Notes under the pieces: generated by a model
Seen by the model: only the letters and a program-made list of their open reading frames with translations
Database searches by the model: none
Told to the model about the DNA's origin: nothing
NCBI GenBank assembly: GCA_025370075.1
Contig: CP073016.1
Span: forward strand, 1,364,001 to 1,428,000
Direction: 5' to 3'
DNA length: 64,000 bases
DNA from: Chryseotalea sp. WA131a
GTDB taxonomy: Bacteria; Bacteroidota; Bacteroidia; Cytophagales; Cyclobacteriaceae
Made by a program: the position numbers and the translations under genes
Part shown: positions 34,193 through 43,342 of the stretch, one piece after another
Layout: each line of letters opens with the position of its first letter
How positions within the stretch are numbered: position 1 is the first letter of the stretch

Positions 34193-35719
34193 CTATTCCC
34201 ACTCAATGGTAGCTGGAGGTTTCGAACTAATATCATACACTACTCGGTTCACTCCTTTTACTTTATTGATTATCTCTGACGAAATCTCACTTAAAAACTC
34301 ATGCGGTAAGTGCGCCCAATCAGCGGTCATCCCATCCACGCTTACCACCGCTCTCAATGCAGCCACGCGTTCGTAGGTTCGTTCATCGCCCATTACACCT
34401 ACTGTATAAATGGGCAGCAATACCGCCCCTGCCTGCCATACTTTATCGTACAAATTATGCTTTTTCAAACCATTCACATAAATGCTATCGACCTCTTGCA
34501 AGATATGTACCTTTTCTGGCGTGATATCGCCTAAGATACGAATTCCCAAGCCAGGACCCGGAAACGGATGGCGACCCAAAATAGCGGAATCGATGCCCAA
34601 TGTCTTGCCCACCAATCGTACTTCATCTTTAAACAAAGTATTTAGCGGCTCCACCACTTTCAACTTCATTTTTTCGGGAAGCCCCCCCACATTGTGATGT
34701 GATTTGATGGTGGCCGATGGCCCTTTCACCGAAACCGATTCAATAACATCTGGATAGATAGTGCCTTGGCCCAGCCACTTTACGTCTGTGATTTTGTGCG
34801 CTTCCTCATCAAAAACTTCAATGAACGCTTTGCCGATGGCTTTGCGCTTTGCCTCTGGCTCGGTTAAATCTTTTAAAGCCGAATAGAATTTATCTTTTGC
34901 ATCAACTCCTTTAATGTTCAATCCCATTCCTTGATAGGATGCAAGCACCTGCTCGAATTCATTTTTGCGTAGCAATCCATTGTCAACAAAAATGCAGTAC
35001 AAATTTTTGCCAATCGCTTTGTGTACCAACATGGCCGCCACAGAGGAATCCACTCCGCCCGAAAGCGCCATCACCACTTTGTCGTTGCCAATTTTACTTT
35101 TGATTTCCAAAACCGTGGTTTCCACAAATTGATCGGGTGTCCAGTTTTGGCTGCAACCAGCAATATGCACCACAAAATTGCGGAGCAGATTTTTTCCTTC
35201 CAGCGAATGCGTTACTTCGGGGTGAAATTGTATGCCGTAAACCGGTTCGTTCTTCTTTTTGAATGCGGCCACTTTTACCGAATCGGTACTGGCAATGATT
35301 TCATATTGATCGGACAGCAAAGCAATGGTATCGGCATGCGACATCCATACTTGCGAATCGAGCGAAATCTCTTTCAGCAAATCGATATGATGATCAACCC
35401 TGTTTAGTTTTGCCCTACCATACTCACGGATCTGCGAAGGCAACACCGTGCCGCCACTTTTATGCGCCATTAATTGTGCTCCATAGCAAACACCTAATAT
35501 GGGTAGTTTACCAAAGCTATCTAAATCAACATCTGGCGACCCTGCATCGCGCACCGAGCAAGGGCTGCCCGAAAGGATTATTCCCTTAATATCTGGGGTA
35601 ATGGTAGGAACCTGGTTGAAAGGATGTATTTCGCAGTAAACGTTCAACTCGCGCACCCTGCGGGCAATGAGTTGTGTGTATTGCGACCCGAAATCGAGGA
35701 TTAGAATTTGCTCTGCCAT
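34193..35719 (-). CDS. guaA: GMP synthase (glutamine-hydrolysing)
   Basis: The enzyme makes GMP from XMP using ATP and glutamine. The 508-residue protein has the class I glutamine amidotransferase domain (ILILDFGSQYTQLIARRV, nucleophile Cys in LGVCYGAQLMAH, HPEVTHS). The ATP-pyrophosphatase domain with the P-loop ALSGGVDSSVAAML follows, then the dimerisation domain ending KPPATIEWE. The start at ATG 35719 matches the family. A well-placed promoter lies so close that its start site would fall on or beside the ATG. Confidence 0.97.
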   Translation of the reverse strand: MAEQILILDFGSQYTQLIARRVRELNVYCEIHPFNQVPTITPDIKGIILSGSPCSVRDAGSPDVDLDSFGKLPILGVCYGAQLMAHKSGGTVLPSQIREYGRAKLNRVDHHIDLLKEISLDSQVWMSHADTIALLSDQYEIIASTDSVKVAAFKKKNEPVYGIQFHPEVTHSLEGKNLLRNFVVHIAGCSQNWTPDQFVETTVLEIKSKIGNDKVVMALSGGVDSSVAAMLVHKAIGKNLYCIFVDNGLLRKNEFEQVLASYQGMGLNIKGVDAKDKFYSALKDLTEPEAKRKAIGKAFIEVFDEEAHKITDVKWLGQGTIYPDVIESVSVKGPSATIKSHHNVGGLPEKMKLKVVEPLNTLFKDEVRLVGKTLGIDSAILGRHPFPGPGLGIRILGDITPEKVHILQEVDSIYVNGLKKHNLYDKVWQAGAVLLPIYTVGVMGDERTYERVAALRAVVSVDGMTADWAHLPHEFLSEISSEIINKVKGVNRVVYDISSKPPATIEWE

Positions 35720-35722
35720 TCG

Positions 35723-35752
35723 CAAAAATAATAGCTTAGACCTATACTACAA
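35723..35752 (-). promoter_or_regulatory. guaA promoter with almost no leader
   Basis: On the minus strand TTG (35752-35750) is followed after 19 bases by TATTTTTG (35730-35723), a full match to the Bacteroidota consensus. The -7 element ends 3 bases before the guaA ATG, so the transcript would be leaderless or nearly so. Confidence 0.55.
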
Positions 35753-36036
35753 GGCATTATAAGCTAATAAGACTTCTAACTCCTATTTTTAAGAATGGAA
35801 AAAAATCTTTTAAAGAGGATTACTTCTAACTCAGAGTTATGCGGTGGAAAACCATGCATCAGGGGTGGAGAATTTGCCTGTTGTATGTTATTGAACTGTT
35901 GGCAACTGTGTTGACCTCTCATCAAATCGTAACAGAAGAACTACCAGATATTGAAGGAGAAGACACTTACCCGTTGGTTTGTGGCTTGCGTGAACTTACC
36001 AAAAAAGCATTTGCAGGTATCAGCTATTGCTACTCA
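35753..36036. other. Gap between guaA and kinase genes, no convincing gene
   Basis: The stretch from the guaA start to the end of the first kinase gene has no recognised element. A plus-strand frame (35839-36042, 67 codons) is open but has no recognisable domain, lacks a good ribosome-binding site and runs into the antisense of the kinase gene. It may be a remnant. No terminator hairpin was found for the kinase transcript. Confidence 0.4.
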
Positions 36037-39000
36037 TTATGAAATCCTATTACTTAAATACAAGTTGAACGTTGTTCCTTTGCCCACCGTGCTCTCGGCC
36101 TCTATCCTGCCGCCCATGGCCTCCAGTTGGGTCTTTACCAAAAAAAGACTCATCCCCTTGCCCTTTACATCGAAATGAAAACGGGCATACAAGGTGAACA
36201 ATTTACCACCGTCTCTTTCCATGTCTATCCCCAAACCATTGTCGGCAAAGCTGATGCGCACAAACTTGCCCTCTGCCTGGGCTTTCACTCTCACCACCAA
36301 CGGCCTTTCCGGGTCCCTGTATTTGATCGCGTTGTCCAGCAAGTTCAAGAAGATGCTCTGGATGTAGGGGCGAACGGTCTCAAGGCTTTCCAGTTGGGCG
36401 AAGTCTGCCATCACCACTGCGCCAGCCTCAGCGATTTCTGCCGCCAGTGTATGCTCGGCAAGGGCAAGCTCTTTGGCAAGGTCGGTGGTGGTTATCTGTT
36501 GCTGGGTGTTTCGTATGTCCAGGATATGCGACAGGTCGCGCACCACCGTGTCCAGTTCTTTGGTGTTTTCCAATAGGTTGTTCATCACATACTCCTTCTC
36601 GTTGTCGGCAATGGCCCCGGCACCAACAAGCTTTCCCAGGCCCAACATGCGCGCCACAGGCCCCCGAAGGTTGTGGGAGGCAATGAAGGCAAATTGTTCC
36701 AATTGCTGGTTCTGTACGGTCAATTCGAGGGTGCGCCTCGCAACTTGAGACTCCAAGTTCTCATTTTGGGCAGCAAGTTGCTCTCGTTGGGAGGATATTT
36801 CCTCCTCGCTCTGAACCAGTTCCTCGTTCTGGGCGGCTATCTCTTCATTCTTCTCCCTGAGTTCTTTAGTCCTTTCCTCTACCATGGTCTTGAGCCTTCG
36901 GTTGGTCTGCCGGATCTGTCGTGTGCGGAACAGATAGACACCGATGGCGGCCGTTGCCAAACCCACAACCAGTGCTCCTCGGAACCACCACGTAAGCCAC
37001 CATGGAGGGTTAATCACTACCTTTATGCTGATGCCCTGTTCGTTCCAGACCCCATCGTTGTTGGAGCCCTTTACGCGGAAGGTATACGTCCCCGGATGTA
37101 GGTTCGTATAGCTAGCATATCTGCGCGTGCCCGAGTAAATCCAATCTTTATCAAAACCCACCATTTGGTAAGCATATTGGTTCTTTTCGGGCAGGATAAA
37201 ATTGAGGGCGCTGAACTCGAAGCTGAAAAAGTTCTGGTCGTAGTTCAGCACTATATCGTGTGGGATTAAGCCATAATTGACACTTTTTTCAAAGATTTTA
37301 AAATCGGTGATAACAATGGGTGGTATGTATGGGTTGTCTTTTATGCTATCAGGAAAGAAGGCATTAAAGCCATTATTGCCACCGAAGTAAAATTTCCCAT
37401 CAGGTCCTCGGTGGTAAGCCCCGGAATTAAATTCGTTGCCTTGCAGGCCATCTGTTACATCATAATTACGAAAAGTAAGGCGTTTGGGGTTAAACTTGCA
37501 TAGCCCATTGTTAGTACTAAGCCAAAGATTATCGCTTTGGTCTGCTAATATCCCATAAATGCAGTCATTTGGAAGCCCGTCCTTTACAGTAAAATAGGTA
37601 AAAGTTTTGGTTGCTAAATCGAACCTATTTAAACCACCTAACGTGCCAATCCAAAGCGTTCCGGAGCGGTCTTGATACAAAGAAAGAACCATATTATTAC
37701 TAATACTTTTCTGGTTCTTTGGGTTGTTGGTGAAACGCTCAAAAGTTTTAGTTGTGAGATCAAATTTGTTTAACCCACCCGAATAGGTGCCAACCCAAAG
37801 CGTTCCTGAGCGGTCTTCGTAAATAGGAAAAACACTATTGTTGCTCAGGCTATGCTCATTTTGGGGCTCGTTCATGAAATGATCAAAGGTGTAAGAATAC
37901 GGATCTAATCTATTCAGGCCACCACCAAACGTGGCGATCCAAGTTGAACCGGAGCTGTCGGAATAGATTGAAACAATGGTATTGTTACTCAGGCTCTTCG
38001 GGTTCTTTGGCTCATTGGTGAAATGTTCAAAAGTTTTGGTAGTTGGATCAAATTTGTTCAAGCCTCCATCACTAGTGCCTATCCAAAGCGCGCCTGTGCG
38101 GTCCTTTTGGATTGAAGTAACGTAATTACTGCTGATGCTAGTTGGATTTTTAGGGTAGTGGGTGAAATATTCAACGGCTCTTCCTACAGGGTCAATTTTG
38201 TTTAGGCCGCCCCCGTTTGTCCCCACCCACAGCGTCCCAGTGCGGTCTTGATAGATGGAGCTTATCGAATTGTTGTTTAGCCGTTGCGAGTTCTTCGAGC
38301 TGTTGCTTACAAGTTCGAAGGCTTTGGTGGGAGGATTCACTTTGTTAAGCCCAGCACCATCTGTGCCAACCCAAAGCGATCCTGCGCGATCTTGAAAGAT
38401 TGAAAGAACCTTATTGCTACTAAGACTATTCTGGTTTTTTGGATCGTTGGTAAAGTGTTCAAAGGATTTAGTTTTAGAGTTAAATTTATTGAGCCCACCA
38501 CCATACGTGCCAATCCATAGCATCCCTGCACGATCTTCAAAGATTGAAAAAACCTTATTGCCACTAAGACTATTCTGGTTTTTAGGATCGTTGGTAAAGT
38601 GTTCAAAGGCTTTGGTTTTGGGATTGAATTTAGTAAGCCCATTACCCGTACCAATCCAAAAAAACCCTGCGCGATCTTCACAAATCGCTTGGATAAAGTC
38701 ATTATTTAGGCTGTTTGGATTTTTGATATCTTTAGTGAGATGTTCGAAGGTGTTGGCTCTTGGGTCAAATTTATTTAGGCCACCACCTTTCGTACCAATC
38801 CATAACAAACCTAAACGGTCTTCATAGATTATTTTAACGGAGTTGTTACTAAGCGTACGTGGGTTGCTGGGGTCGTTGGTGTAGTGTTCAAATGTTTTGG
38901 TTTTTGGGTCAAATCGGTTCAGCCCGCCACCATCTGTGCCAGCCCAAATTGAGCCCGCGCGGTCTTGGTGGATTGAAAGAACGGTATTATTGCTAAGACT

Positions 39001-39378
39001 GTGGGGGTTCTTGGGGTCGTTAATGAAATGTTCAAAAGATTTAGTTACCGGGTCAAATTTGTCCAGTCCTCCACCGAGCGTGCCGATCCAAAGCGAGCCT
39101 TCACGGTCTTCACATAGGGAATAAATAGGATACCCGCTAATCGAGGTCGAATCTTTTGCATCATATCGATAAACGGTAAAACCATAGCCATCGTAGCAAT
39201 TAAGCCCATCATCCGTCCCGATCCATATAAATCCTTGACGGTCTTGTAGAATGGCAATAGCTGAACTTTGAGACAGCCCTTGCTCTAATGAGAGGTGCTC
39301 AAACTTGATGGGCTGAGCAATGGTTATTAGCGAAAATAATAGTAGGGAGGAAAGCGTTAAAATGTATTTCATAGACAT
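36037..39378 (-). CDS. Propeller-sensor histidine kinase 1 (14 Reg_prop blades)
   Basis: The 1113-residue membrane kinase has a signal peptide, then 14 ligand-type propeller blades (repeated SLWIGT-x-GGGL-x-KFDP motifs), enough for two seven-bladed propellers outside the cytoplasmic membrane. A Y_Y_Y domain (about 690-780), one membrane helix, a coiled coil and a kinase core follow. The phospho-acceptor His lies in IASHNLRGPVARML. The ATP site shows NLLDNAIKY, FADNGLGID and GKGMSLFLVKTQ. Unlike hybrid HTCS regulators it has no receiver or AraC output domain, and no response regulator is nearby. Its target is unknown. It lies 20 bases after a paralogue on the same strand. Confidence 0.92.
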   Translation of the reverse strand: MSMKYILTLSSLLLFSLITIAQPIKFEHLSLEQGLSQSSAIAILQDRQGFIWIGTDDGLNCYDGYGFTVYRYDAKDSTSISGYPIYSLCEDREGSLWIGTLGGGLDKFDPVTKSFEHFINDPKNPHSLSNNTVLSIHQDRAGSIWAGTDGGGLNRFDPKTKTFEHYTNDPSNPRTLSNNSVKIIYEDRLGLLWIGTKGGGLNKFDPRANTFEHLTKDIKNPNSLNNDFIQAICEDRAGFFWIGTGNGLTKFNPKTKAFEHFTNDPKNQNSLSGNKVFSIFEDRAGMLWIGTYGGGLNKFNSKTKSFEHFTNDPKNQNSLSSNKVLSIFQDRAGSLWVGTDGAGLNKVNPPTKAFELVSNSSKNSQRLNNNSISSIYQDRTGTLWVGTNGGGLNKIDPVGRAVEYFTHYPKNPTSISSNYVTSIQKDRTGALWIGTSDGGLNKFDPTTKTFEHFTNEPKNPKSLSNNTIVSIYSDSSGSTWIATFGGGLNRLDPYSYTFDHFMNEPQNEHSLSNNSVFPIYEDRSGTLWVGTYSGGLNKFDLTTKTFERFTNNPKNQKSISNNMVLSLYQDRSGTLWIGTLGGLNRFDLATKTFTYFTVKDGLPNDCIYGILADQSDNLWLSTNNGLCKFNPKRLTFRNYDVTDGLQGNEFNSGAYHRGPDGKFYFGGNNGFNAFFPDSIKDNPYIPPIVITDFKIFEKSVNYGLIPHDIVLNYDQNFFSFEFSALNFILPEKNQYAYQMVGFDKDWIYSGTRRYASYTNLHPGTYTFRVKGSNNDGVWNEQGISIKVVINPPWWLTWWFRGALVVGLATAAIGVYLFRTRQIRQTNRRLKTMVEERTKELREKNEEIAAQNEELVQSEEEISSQREQLAAQNENLESQVARRTLELTVQNQQLEQFAFIASHNLRGPVARMLGLGKLVGAGAIADNEKEYVMNNLLENTKELDTVVRDLSHILDIRNTQQQITTTDLAKELALAEHTLAAEIAEAGAVVMADFAQLESLETVRPYIQSIFLNLLDNAIKYRDPERPLVVRVKAQAEGKFVRISFADNGLGIDMERDGGKLFTLYARFHFDVKGKGMSLFLVKTQLEAMGGRIEAESTVGKGTTFNLYLSNRIS
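36055..36720. repeat. Near-identical kinase module, copy 1 (pairs with 39417-40082)
   Basis: This segment encodes the histidine-kinase core of the first kinase gene and matches 39417-40082 of the second gene almost base for base, offset 3362. Differences are single scattered bases, while the propeller halves differ much more. That contrast points to recent duplication or gene conversion of the kinase part. Confidence 0.85.
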
Positions 39379-39398
39379 TTCAAAAAATTAATTCAGTC

Positions 39399-42300
39399 TT
39401 ATTTCCCTTCCATCTTTAAATACAAGTTGAACGTTGTTCCTTTGCCCACCGTGCTCTCTGCCTCTATCCTGCCGCCCATGGCCTCCAGTTGGGTCTTTAC
39501 CAAAAAAAGACTCATCCCCTTGCCCTTTACATCGAAATGAAAACGGGCATACAAGGTAAACAATTTCCCTCCATCTCTTTCCATGTTTATCCCCAATCCA
39601 TTATCGGCAAAGCTGATACGGGCAAACTTGCCCTCTGCCTGAGATTTCACTCTCACCACCAACGGCCTTTCCGGGTCCCTGTATTTGATCGCGTTGTCCA
39701 GCAAGTTCAAGAAGATGCTCTGGATGTAGGGGCGAACGGTCTCAAGGCTTTCCAGTTGGGCGAAGTCTGCCATCACCACTGCGCCAGCCTCAGCGATTTC
39801 TGCCGCCAGTGTGTGCTCGGCAAGGGCAAGCTCTTTGGCAAGGTCGGTGGTGGTTATCTGTTGCTGGGTGTTTCGTATGTCCAGGATATGCGACAGGTCG
39901 CGCACCACCGTGTCCAGTTCTTTGGTGTTTTCCAATAGGTTGTTCATCACATACTCCTTCTCGTTGTCGGCAATGGCCCCGGCACCAACAAGCTTTCCCA
40001 GACCCAACATGCGCGCCACCGGGCCGCGCAGGTTGTGGGAGGCAATGAAGGCGAACTGTTCCAGTTGTTGGTTCTGTACGGTCAGTTCAAGGGTGCGCTT
40101 GGCCACTTCCCCTTCCAAATTCTGGTTTTGCTCTTCTATCACCGACTGGGCGTCCTGTAGTTTTTCGTTCTGGCTGGCAAGTTCTTCTCGACTTAGATGC
40201 AGTTCCTCGTTTTGGGCAGCCAATTGATCTCGCTGGGAGGATATTTCCTCCTCGCTCTGAACCAGTTCCTCGTTCTGGGCGGCTATCTCTTCGTTTTTTT
40301 CTTTGAGCTCTCCATTTTTAGTTTCGAGTTCCTTTGTCCTTTCCTCTACCATAGCCTTGAGCCTTCGGTTGGTCTGCCGGATCTGTCGGGTGCGAACCAG
40401 GTAGATCCCGATAACTGTTGTTGCCAAGCCGACAATAAGTGCTCCTCGGAACCACCACGTAAGCCACCACGGAGGGTTGATCACCACGTTTATGCTGATG
40501 CCCTGTTCGTTCCAAACCCCATCGTTGTTGGAGTCCTTTACGCGGAAGGTATAAGTACCCGGATCCAGGTTCGTATAGCTGGCATATCTGCGCGTGCCCG
40601 AGTAAATCCAATCTTTATCAAAACCCACCATTTGGTAGGCATATTGGTTCTTTTCGGGCAGGATAAAATTGAGGGCGCTGAACTCGAAGCTGAAAAAGTT
40701 CTGGTCGTAGTTGAGAACTATATCGTGGGGGATTAATCCGTAATTGGCACTTTTGTCAAAGATCTTAAAATCGGTGATGGCGATGGGCGGTAAGTATGGA
40801 TTGTCCTTGATGCTATCGGGAAAAAAGGCATTGAAGCCATTGATCCCACCGAAATAAAACTTGCCGTCTTGCCCCTTGTGGTAAGCTCCCGAATTGAATT
40901 CGTTGCTTTGTAACCCATCCGTTATATTATAATTGTGAACAGTAAGGGATTTGGGATTAAACTTACAGAGCCCCTTATTGGTGCTGAGCCAAAGATTGCC
41001 ATGCGTATCTTCCAAGATGCCATACACACAGTCATTGGGGAGGCCGTCCTTTATGGTAAAAGATGTAAAGGATTGGGTCGTTTGGTCAAGCTTATTGAGG
41101 CCGCCTCCGTATGTACCGATCCAAAGCGAGCCGGAGCGGTCTTCATAGATTGAAAGGATGTTTTTACTACTGAGGCTGTGCGGGTCTGTAGCTTTGTTGG
41201 TGAACCGCTCAAACGTTTTGGTTAAGGGATCGAATTTGTTCAGGCCATCTGACGTGCCAACCCAAAGCAAGCCCCTGCGGTCCTGATATATTGAATAGAC
41301 AAAATTATTACTCAGGCTATGGGGGTTCTTGGTATCATTTGTGTAGTGTTCAAAAGATCTCATTGTGGGGTCAAACTTATTGAGACCACCACCTTTCGTG
41401 CCAATCCAAAGCAAGCCTGAACGGTCTTGATAGATTGAAACAACATTATTGTTACTCAGGCTATGTGGGTTCTTGGGGTCATTTGTGTAACGCTCAAAGG
41501 ATTTCATTTTAGAGTTAAACTTGTTGAGGCCATTTTGTGTGCCAATCCAAAACTCGCCTGACCGAACTTGACAGATTGAAACAACCATATTGTTACTAAG
41601 GCTCAGTGGGTTATTGCGATCATTGGTGAAATGTTCAAAATGTTTGGTGGTGGGGTTAAACTTATTGAGACCGCCACCCAATGTACCTACCCAAAGCTCG
41701 CCTGAGGAGCATTGGTATATTGAAGTAACCAAATTGTTACTTAGACTATGTGGGTTATTAAGGTGGTTGGTGAAACGCTCAAAAAGTTTGGTGGTGGGAT
41801 CAAATTTGTTCAGACCACCACCATAATTACCGACCAAAAGCGAGCCTGAGCGGTCTTGGTAGATTGAAGCAACCGTATTGTTACTTAGGCTATTCGGATT
41901 CTTGGGATCATTGGTTATACGCTCAAAAGACCTGGCCATAGGATTGAATTTGTTCAGGCCCCCACCATTCGTGCCAACCCAAAGCGAACCCGATCGGTCT
42001 TGGTAGATTGAATTGATGGAATTATTACTCAGACTATTCGGGTTCTCAGGATTGTTGGTGAAATGCTCAAAGGACTGGGTTGTAGGCTCATACTTGTTCA
42101 ACCCACGACCACTCGTGCCAACCCAAAGCGAGCCCGATCGGTCTTGATAGATTGAAGAAACAAGATTGCCACTTAGGCTATGCGTGTTCTTTGCATCATT
42201 GGTGAAATGTTCAAAAGTCTTGGTATTGGGCTCAAATTTGTTGAGACCACCATCTGTTCCGATCCAAAGGGAACCCCCGCGGTCTTGAAAAATTGACCTG

Positions 42301-42719
42301 ACATTATTGTTGCTAAGGCTATTGGGCTCATTGGGGTGGTTTGTAAAAAGCTCGAATGATTTGGTTGCAGGGTCAAATTTGTTCAGCCCTCCGCCAAACG
42401 TGCCTACCCAGAGCGAGCCAGAGCGGTCTTCACATAGGGAATAAATAGGGTAGCCACTGATAGAGGTGCTATCCATGGCATCATTTCGGTAAACGGTAAA
42501 GCGGTAGCCATCATAGCAATTGAGCCCGTCATGTGTTCCAATCCATATAAATCCTTGCCGGTCTTGCAAAACGCTAAGGGCTGAACTTTGAGACAACCCT
42601 TGCTCCAATGAGAGGTGCTCAAAACGCATTTCCCGTTGGGCGTTTTGGCCAAGTGTGTGTTGAACAATAAGCGCAAAAAAAATCAAAAAGTAAAAGCGCA
42701 GCGCACGGCATTCATTCAT
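39399..42719 (-). CDS. Propeller-sensor histidine kinase 2 (13 Reg_prop blades)
   Basis: The 1106-residue paralogue of the kinase encoded next to it has the same layout: signal peptide (ending HTLGQ), propeller blades, Y_Y_Y domain, membrane helix, coiled coil, HisKA-like helix with IASHNLRGPVARML, and the ATPase domain. It has 13 recognisable blades instead of 14, and blade 6 is degenerate (SLLVGNYGGGL). Its coiled coil is longer, with extra NEELHLSREELASQNEKL-type heptads before the kinase core. The different sensor halves with a shared kinase half suggest two ligands feeding one downstream partner, which is not encoded here. Confidence 0.92.
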   Translation of the reverse strand: MNECRALRFYFLIFFALIVQHTLGQNAQREMRFEHLSLEQGLSQSSALSVLQDRQGFIWIGTHDGLNCYDGYRFTVYRNDAMDSTSISGYPIYSLCEDRSGSLWVGTFGGGLNKFDPATKSFELFTNHPNEPNSLSNNNVRSIFQDRGGSLWIGTDGGLNKFEPNTKTFEHFTNDAKNTHSLSGNLVSSIYQDRSGSLWVGTSGRGLNKYEPTTQSFEHFTNNPENPNSLSNNSINSIYQDRSGSLWVGTNGGGLNKFNPMARSFERITNDPKNPNSLSNNTVASIYQDRSGSLLVGNYGGGLNKFDPTTKLFERFTNHLNNPHSLSNNLVTSIYQCSSGELWVGTLGGGLNKFNPTTKHFEHFTNDRNNPLSLSNNMVVSICQVRSGEFWIGTQNGLNKFNSKMKSFERYTNDPKNPHSLSNNNVVSIYQDRSGLLWIGTKGGGLNKFDPTMRSFEHYTNDTKNPHSLSNNFVYSIYQDRRGLLWVGTSDGLNKFDPLTKTFERFTNKATDPHSLSSKNILSIYEDRSGSLWIGTYGGGLNKLDQTTQSFTSFTIKDGLPNDCVYGILEDTHGNLWLSTNKGLCKFNPKSLTVHNYNITDGLQSNEFNSGAYHKGQDGKFYFGGINGFNAFFPDSIKDNPYLPPIAITDFKIFDKSANYGLIPHDIVLNYDQNFFSFEFSALNFILPEKNQYAYQMVGFDKDWIYSGTRRYASYTNLDPGTYTFRVKDSNNDGVWNEQGISINVVINPPWWLTWWFRGALIVGLATTVIGIYLVRTRQIRQTNRRLKAMVEERTKELETKNGELKEKNEEIAAQNEELVQSEEEISSQRDQLAAQNEELHLSREELASQNEKLQDAQSVIEEQNQNLEGEVAKRTLELTVQNQQLEQFAFIASHNLRGPVARMLGLGKLVGAGAIADNEKEYVMNNLLENTKELDTVVRDLSHILDIRNTQQQITTTDLAKELALAEHTLAAEIAEAGAVVMADFAQLESLETVRPYIQSIFLNLLDNAIKYRDPERPLVVRVKSQAEGKFARISFADNGLGINMERDGGKLFTLYARFHFDVKGKGMSLFLVKTQLEAMGGRIEAESTVGKGTTFNLYLKMEGK
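39417..40082. repeat. Near-identical kinase module, copy 2 (pairs with 36055-36720)
   Basis: Direct-repeat partner of 36055-36720 in the second kinase gene. The two stand in the same orientation, about 3.36 kb apart, so homologous recombination between them could delete or expand one kinase gene. Confidence 0.85.
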
Positions 42720-43001
42720 CGTACATGGAAATTTTGGGCACTAATATCGGTAATCTTGCTTATTGTTCTATTAAACTCAACCACAGTTTCTGGTTGTTTT
42801 CTTTGGGCAAGATGTCATCCGCCAACTTTTTCAGGAAAAGGGCGATTGAAATGCCCAACACACAGATAGCAATACCCCAAAAAAGAGAGATGAGCAAAAT
42901 GGGAAAATCATCTTTTGATCAATTCCGCTATCCACTGTTTCTACTTTCCTTTTTGCGATTCCTCTTGAACAAGCCTTTCTACGCTGCAAGATACCACCAA
43001 A
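42720..43001. other. Upstream gap of the kinase pair, no gene recognised
   Basis: Between the kinase start and the next small gene I see no recognised gene, RNA or clear promoter. Open frames on both strands here (for example 42725-43033 plus and 42831-43079 minus) contradict each other and show no domain or plausible start signal. Confidence 0.4.
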
Positions 43002-43250
43002 GTGCAGAACAAATTTTCGCAACGCATTTATGACAATCCGCGAAAGACAAAATTTTTCTTGTGGATCATGGTCACTCAAACTGTGATCTACCTTACACTT
43101 GGCTTAATTGGACTTTTTGGTTCGATCAAGTTTTTGCAAGAACTTGGCTTCGGACTAATAGCATTGGGCGTTGGGTTTGTTGGAATGCTAAAGTCAGCCA
43201 TAGAAATGGCCGATTATCAGCGCAAAAAGCAGCTCCCGTCTAAAGAGTGA
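43002..43250 (+). CDS. Small two-helix membrane protein, possible remnant
   Basis: From a GTG at 43002 the frame codes for 82 residues with two hydrophobic helices (about residues 20-42 and 47-64) and a basic tail (YQRKKQLPSKE). A stop lies only 12 codons upstream in frame, with no ATG between, so the start is uncertain and the gene may have lost its 5' end. I recognise no family. It is 92 bases upstream of ahcY in the same direction but is separated from it by a promoter element. Confidence 0.45.
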   Translation: MQNKFSQRIYDNPRKTKFFLWIMVTQTVIYLTLGLIGLFGSIKFLQELGFGLIALGVGFVGMLKSAIEMADYQRKKQLPSKE

Positions 43251-43307
43251 ACTTCCCGCTGGTTATTTCTTAATCGAAAGATTCCTTTCCATTCCCCGTC
43301 TTTATTG

Positions 43308-43315
43308 TACTTTTG
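43308..43315 (+). promoter_or_regulatory. Candidate -7 element of ahcY
   Basis: TACTTTTG fits TAnnTTTG, 27 bases before the ahcY ATG. No good -33 TTG is found 19-21 bases upstream. I saw no SAH-riboswitch-like fold in the short leader. Confidence 0.45.
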
Positions 43316-43342
43316 CACCAATTTTAAAAACAAGAATACATC

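Noticed and set aside
36127..39938. Identical-length 149-codon frames opposite both kinase genes (36127-36576 and 39489-39938)
   Set aside because: Their similarity simply reflects the duplicated kinase core on the other strand; no start signal or domain is present.
36037..42719. Hybrid two-component (HTCS) regulators
   Set aside because: Both proteins end after the ATPase domain; receiver and AraC-type output domains are missing.
42831..43079. Minus-strand 82-codon frame before the kinase pair
   Set aside because: No domain or ribosome-binding site, and it overlaps the more plausible plus-strand membrane protein.
43251..43342. SAH riboswitch before ahcY
   Set aside because: The leader after the -7 element is under 30 bases and shows no pseudoknot-like stem pairs.
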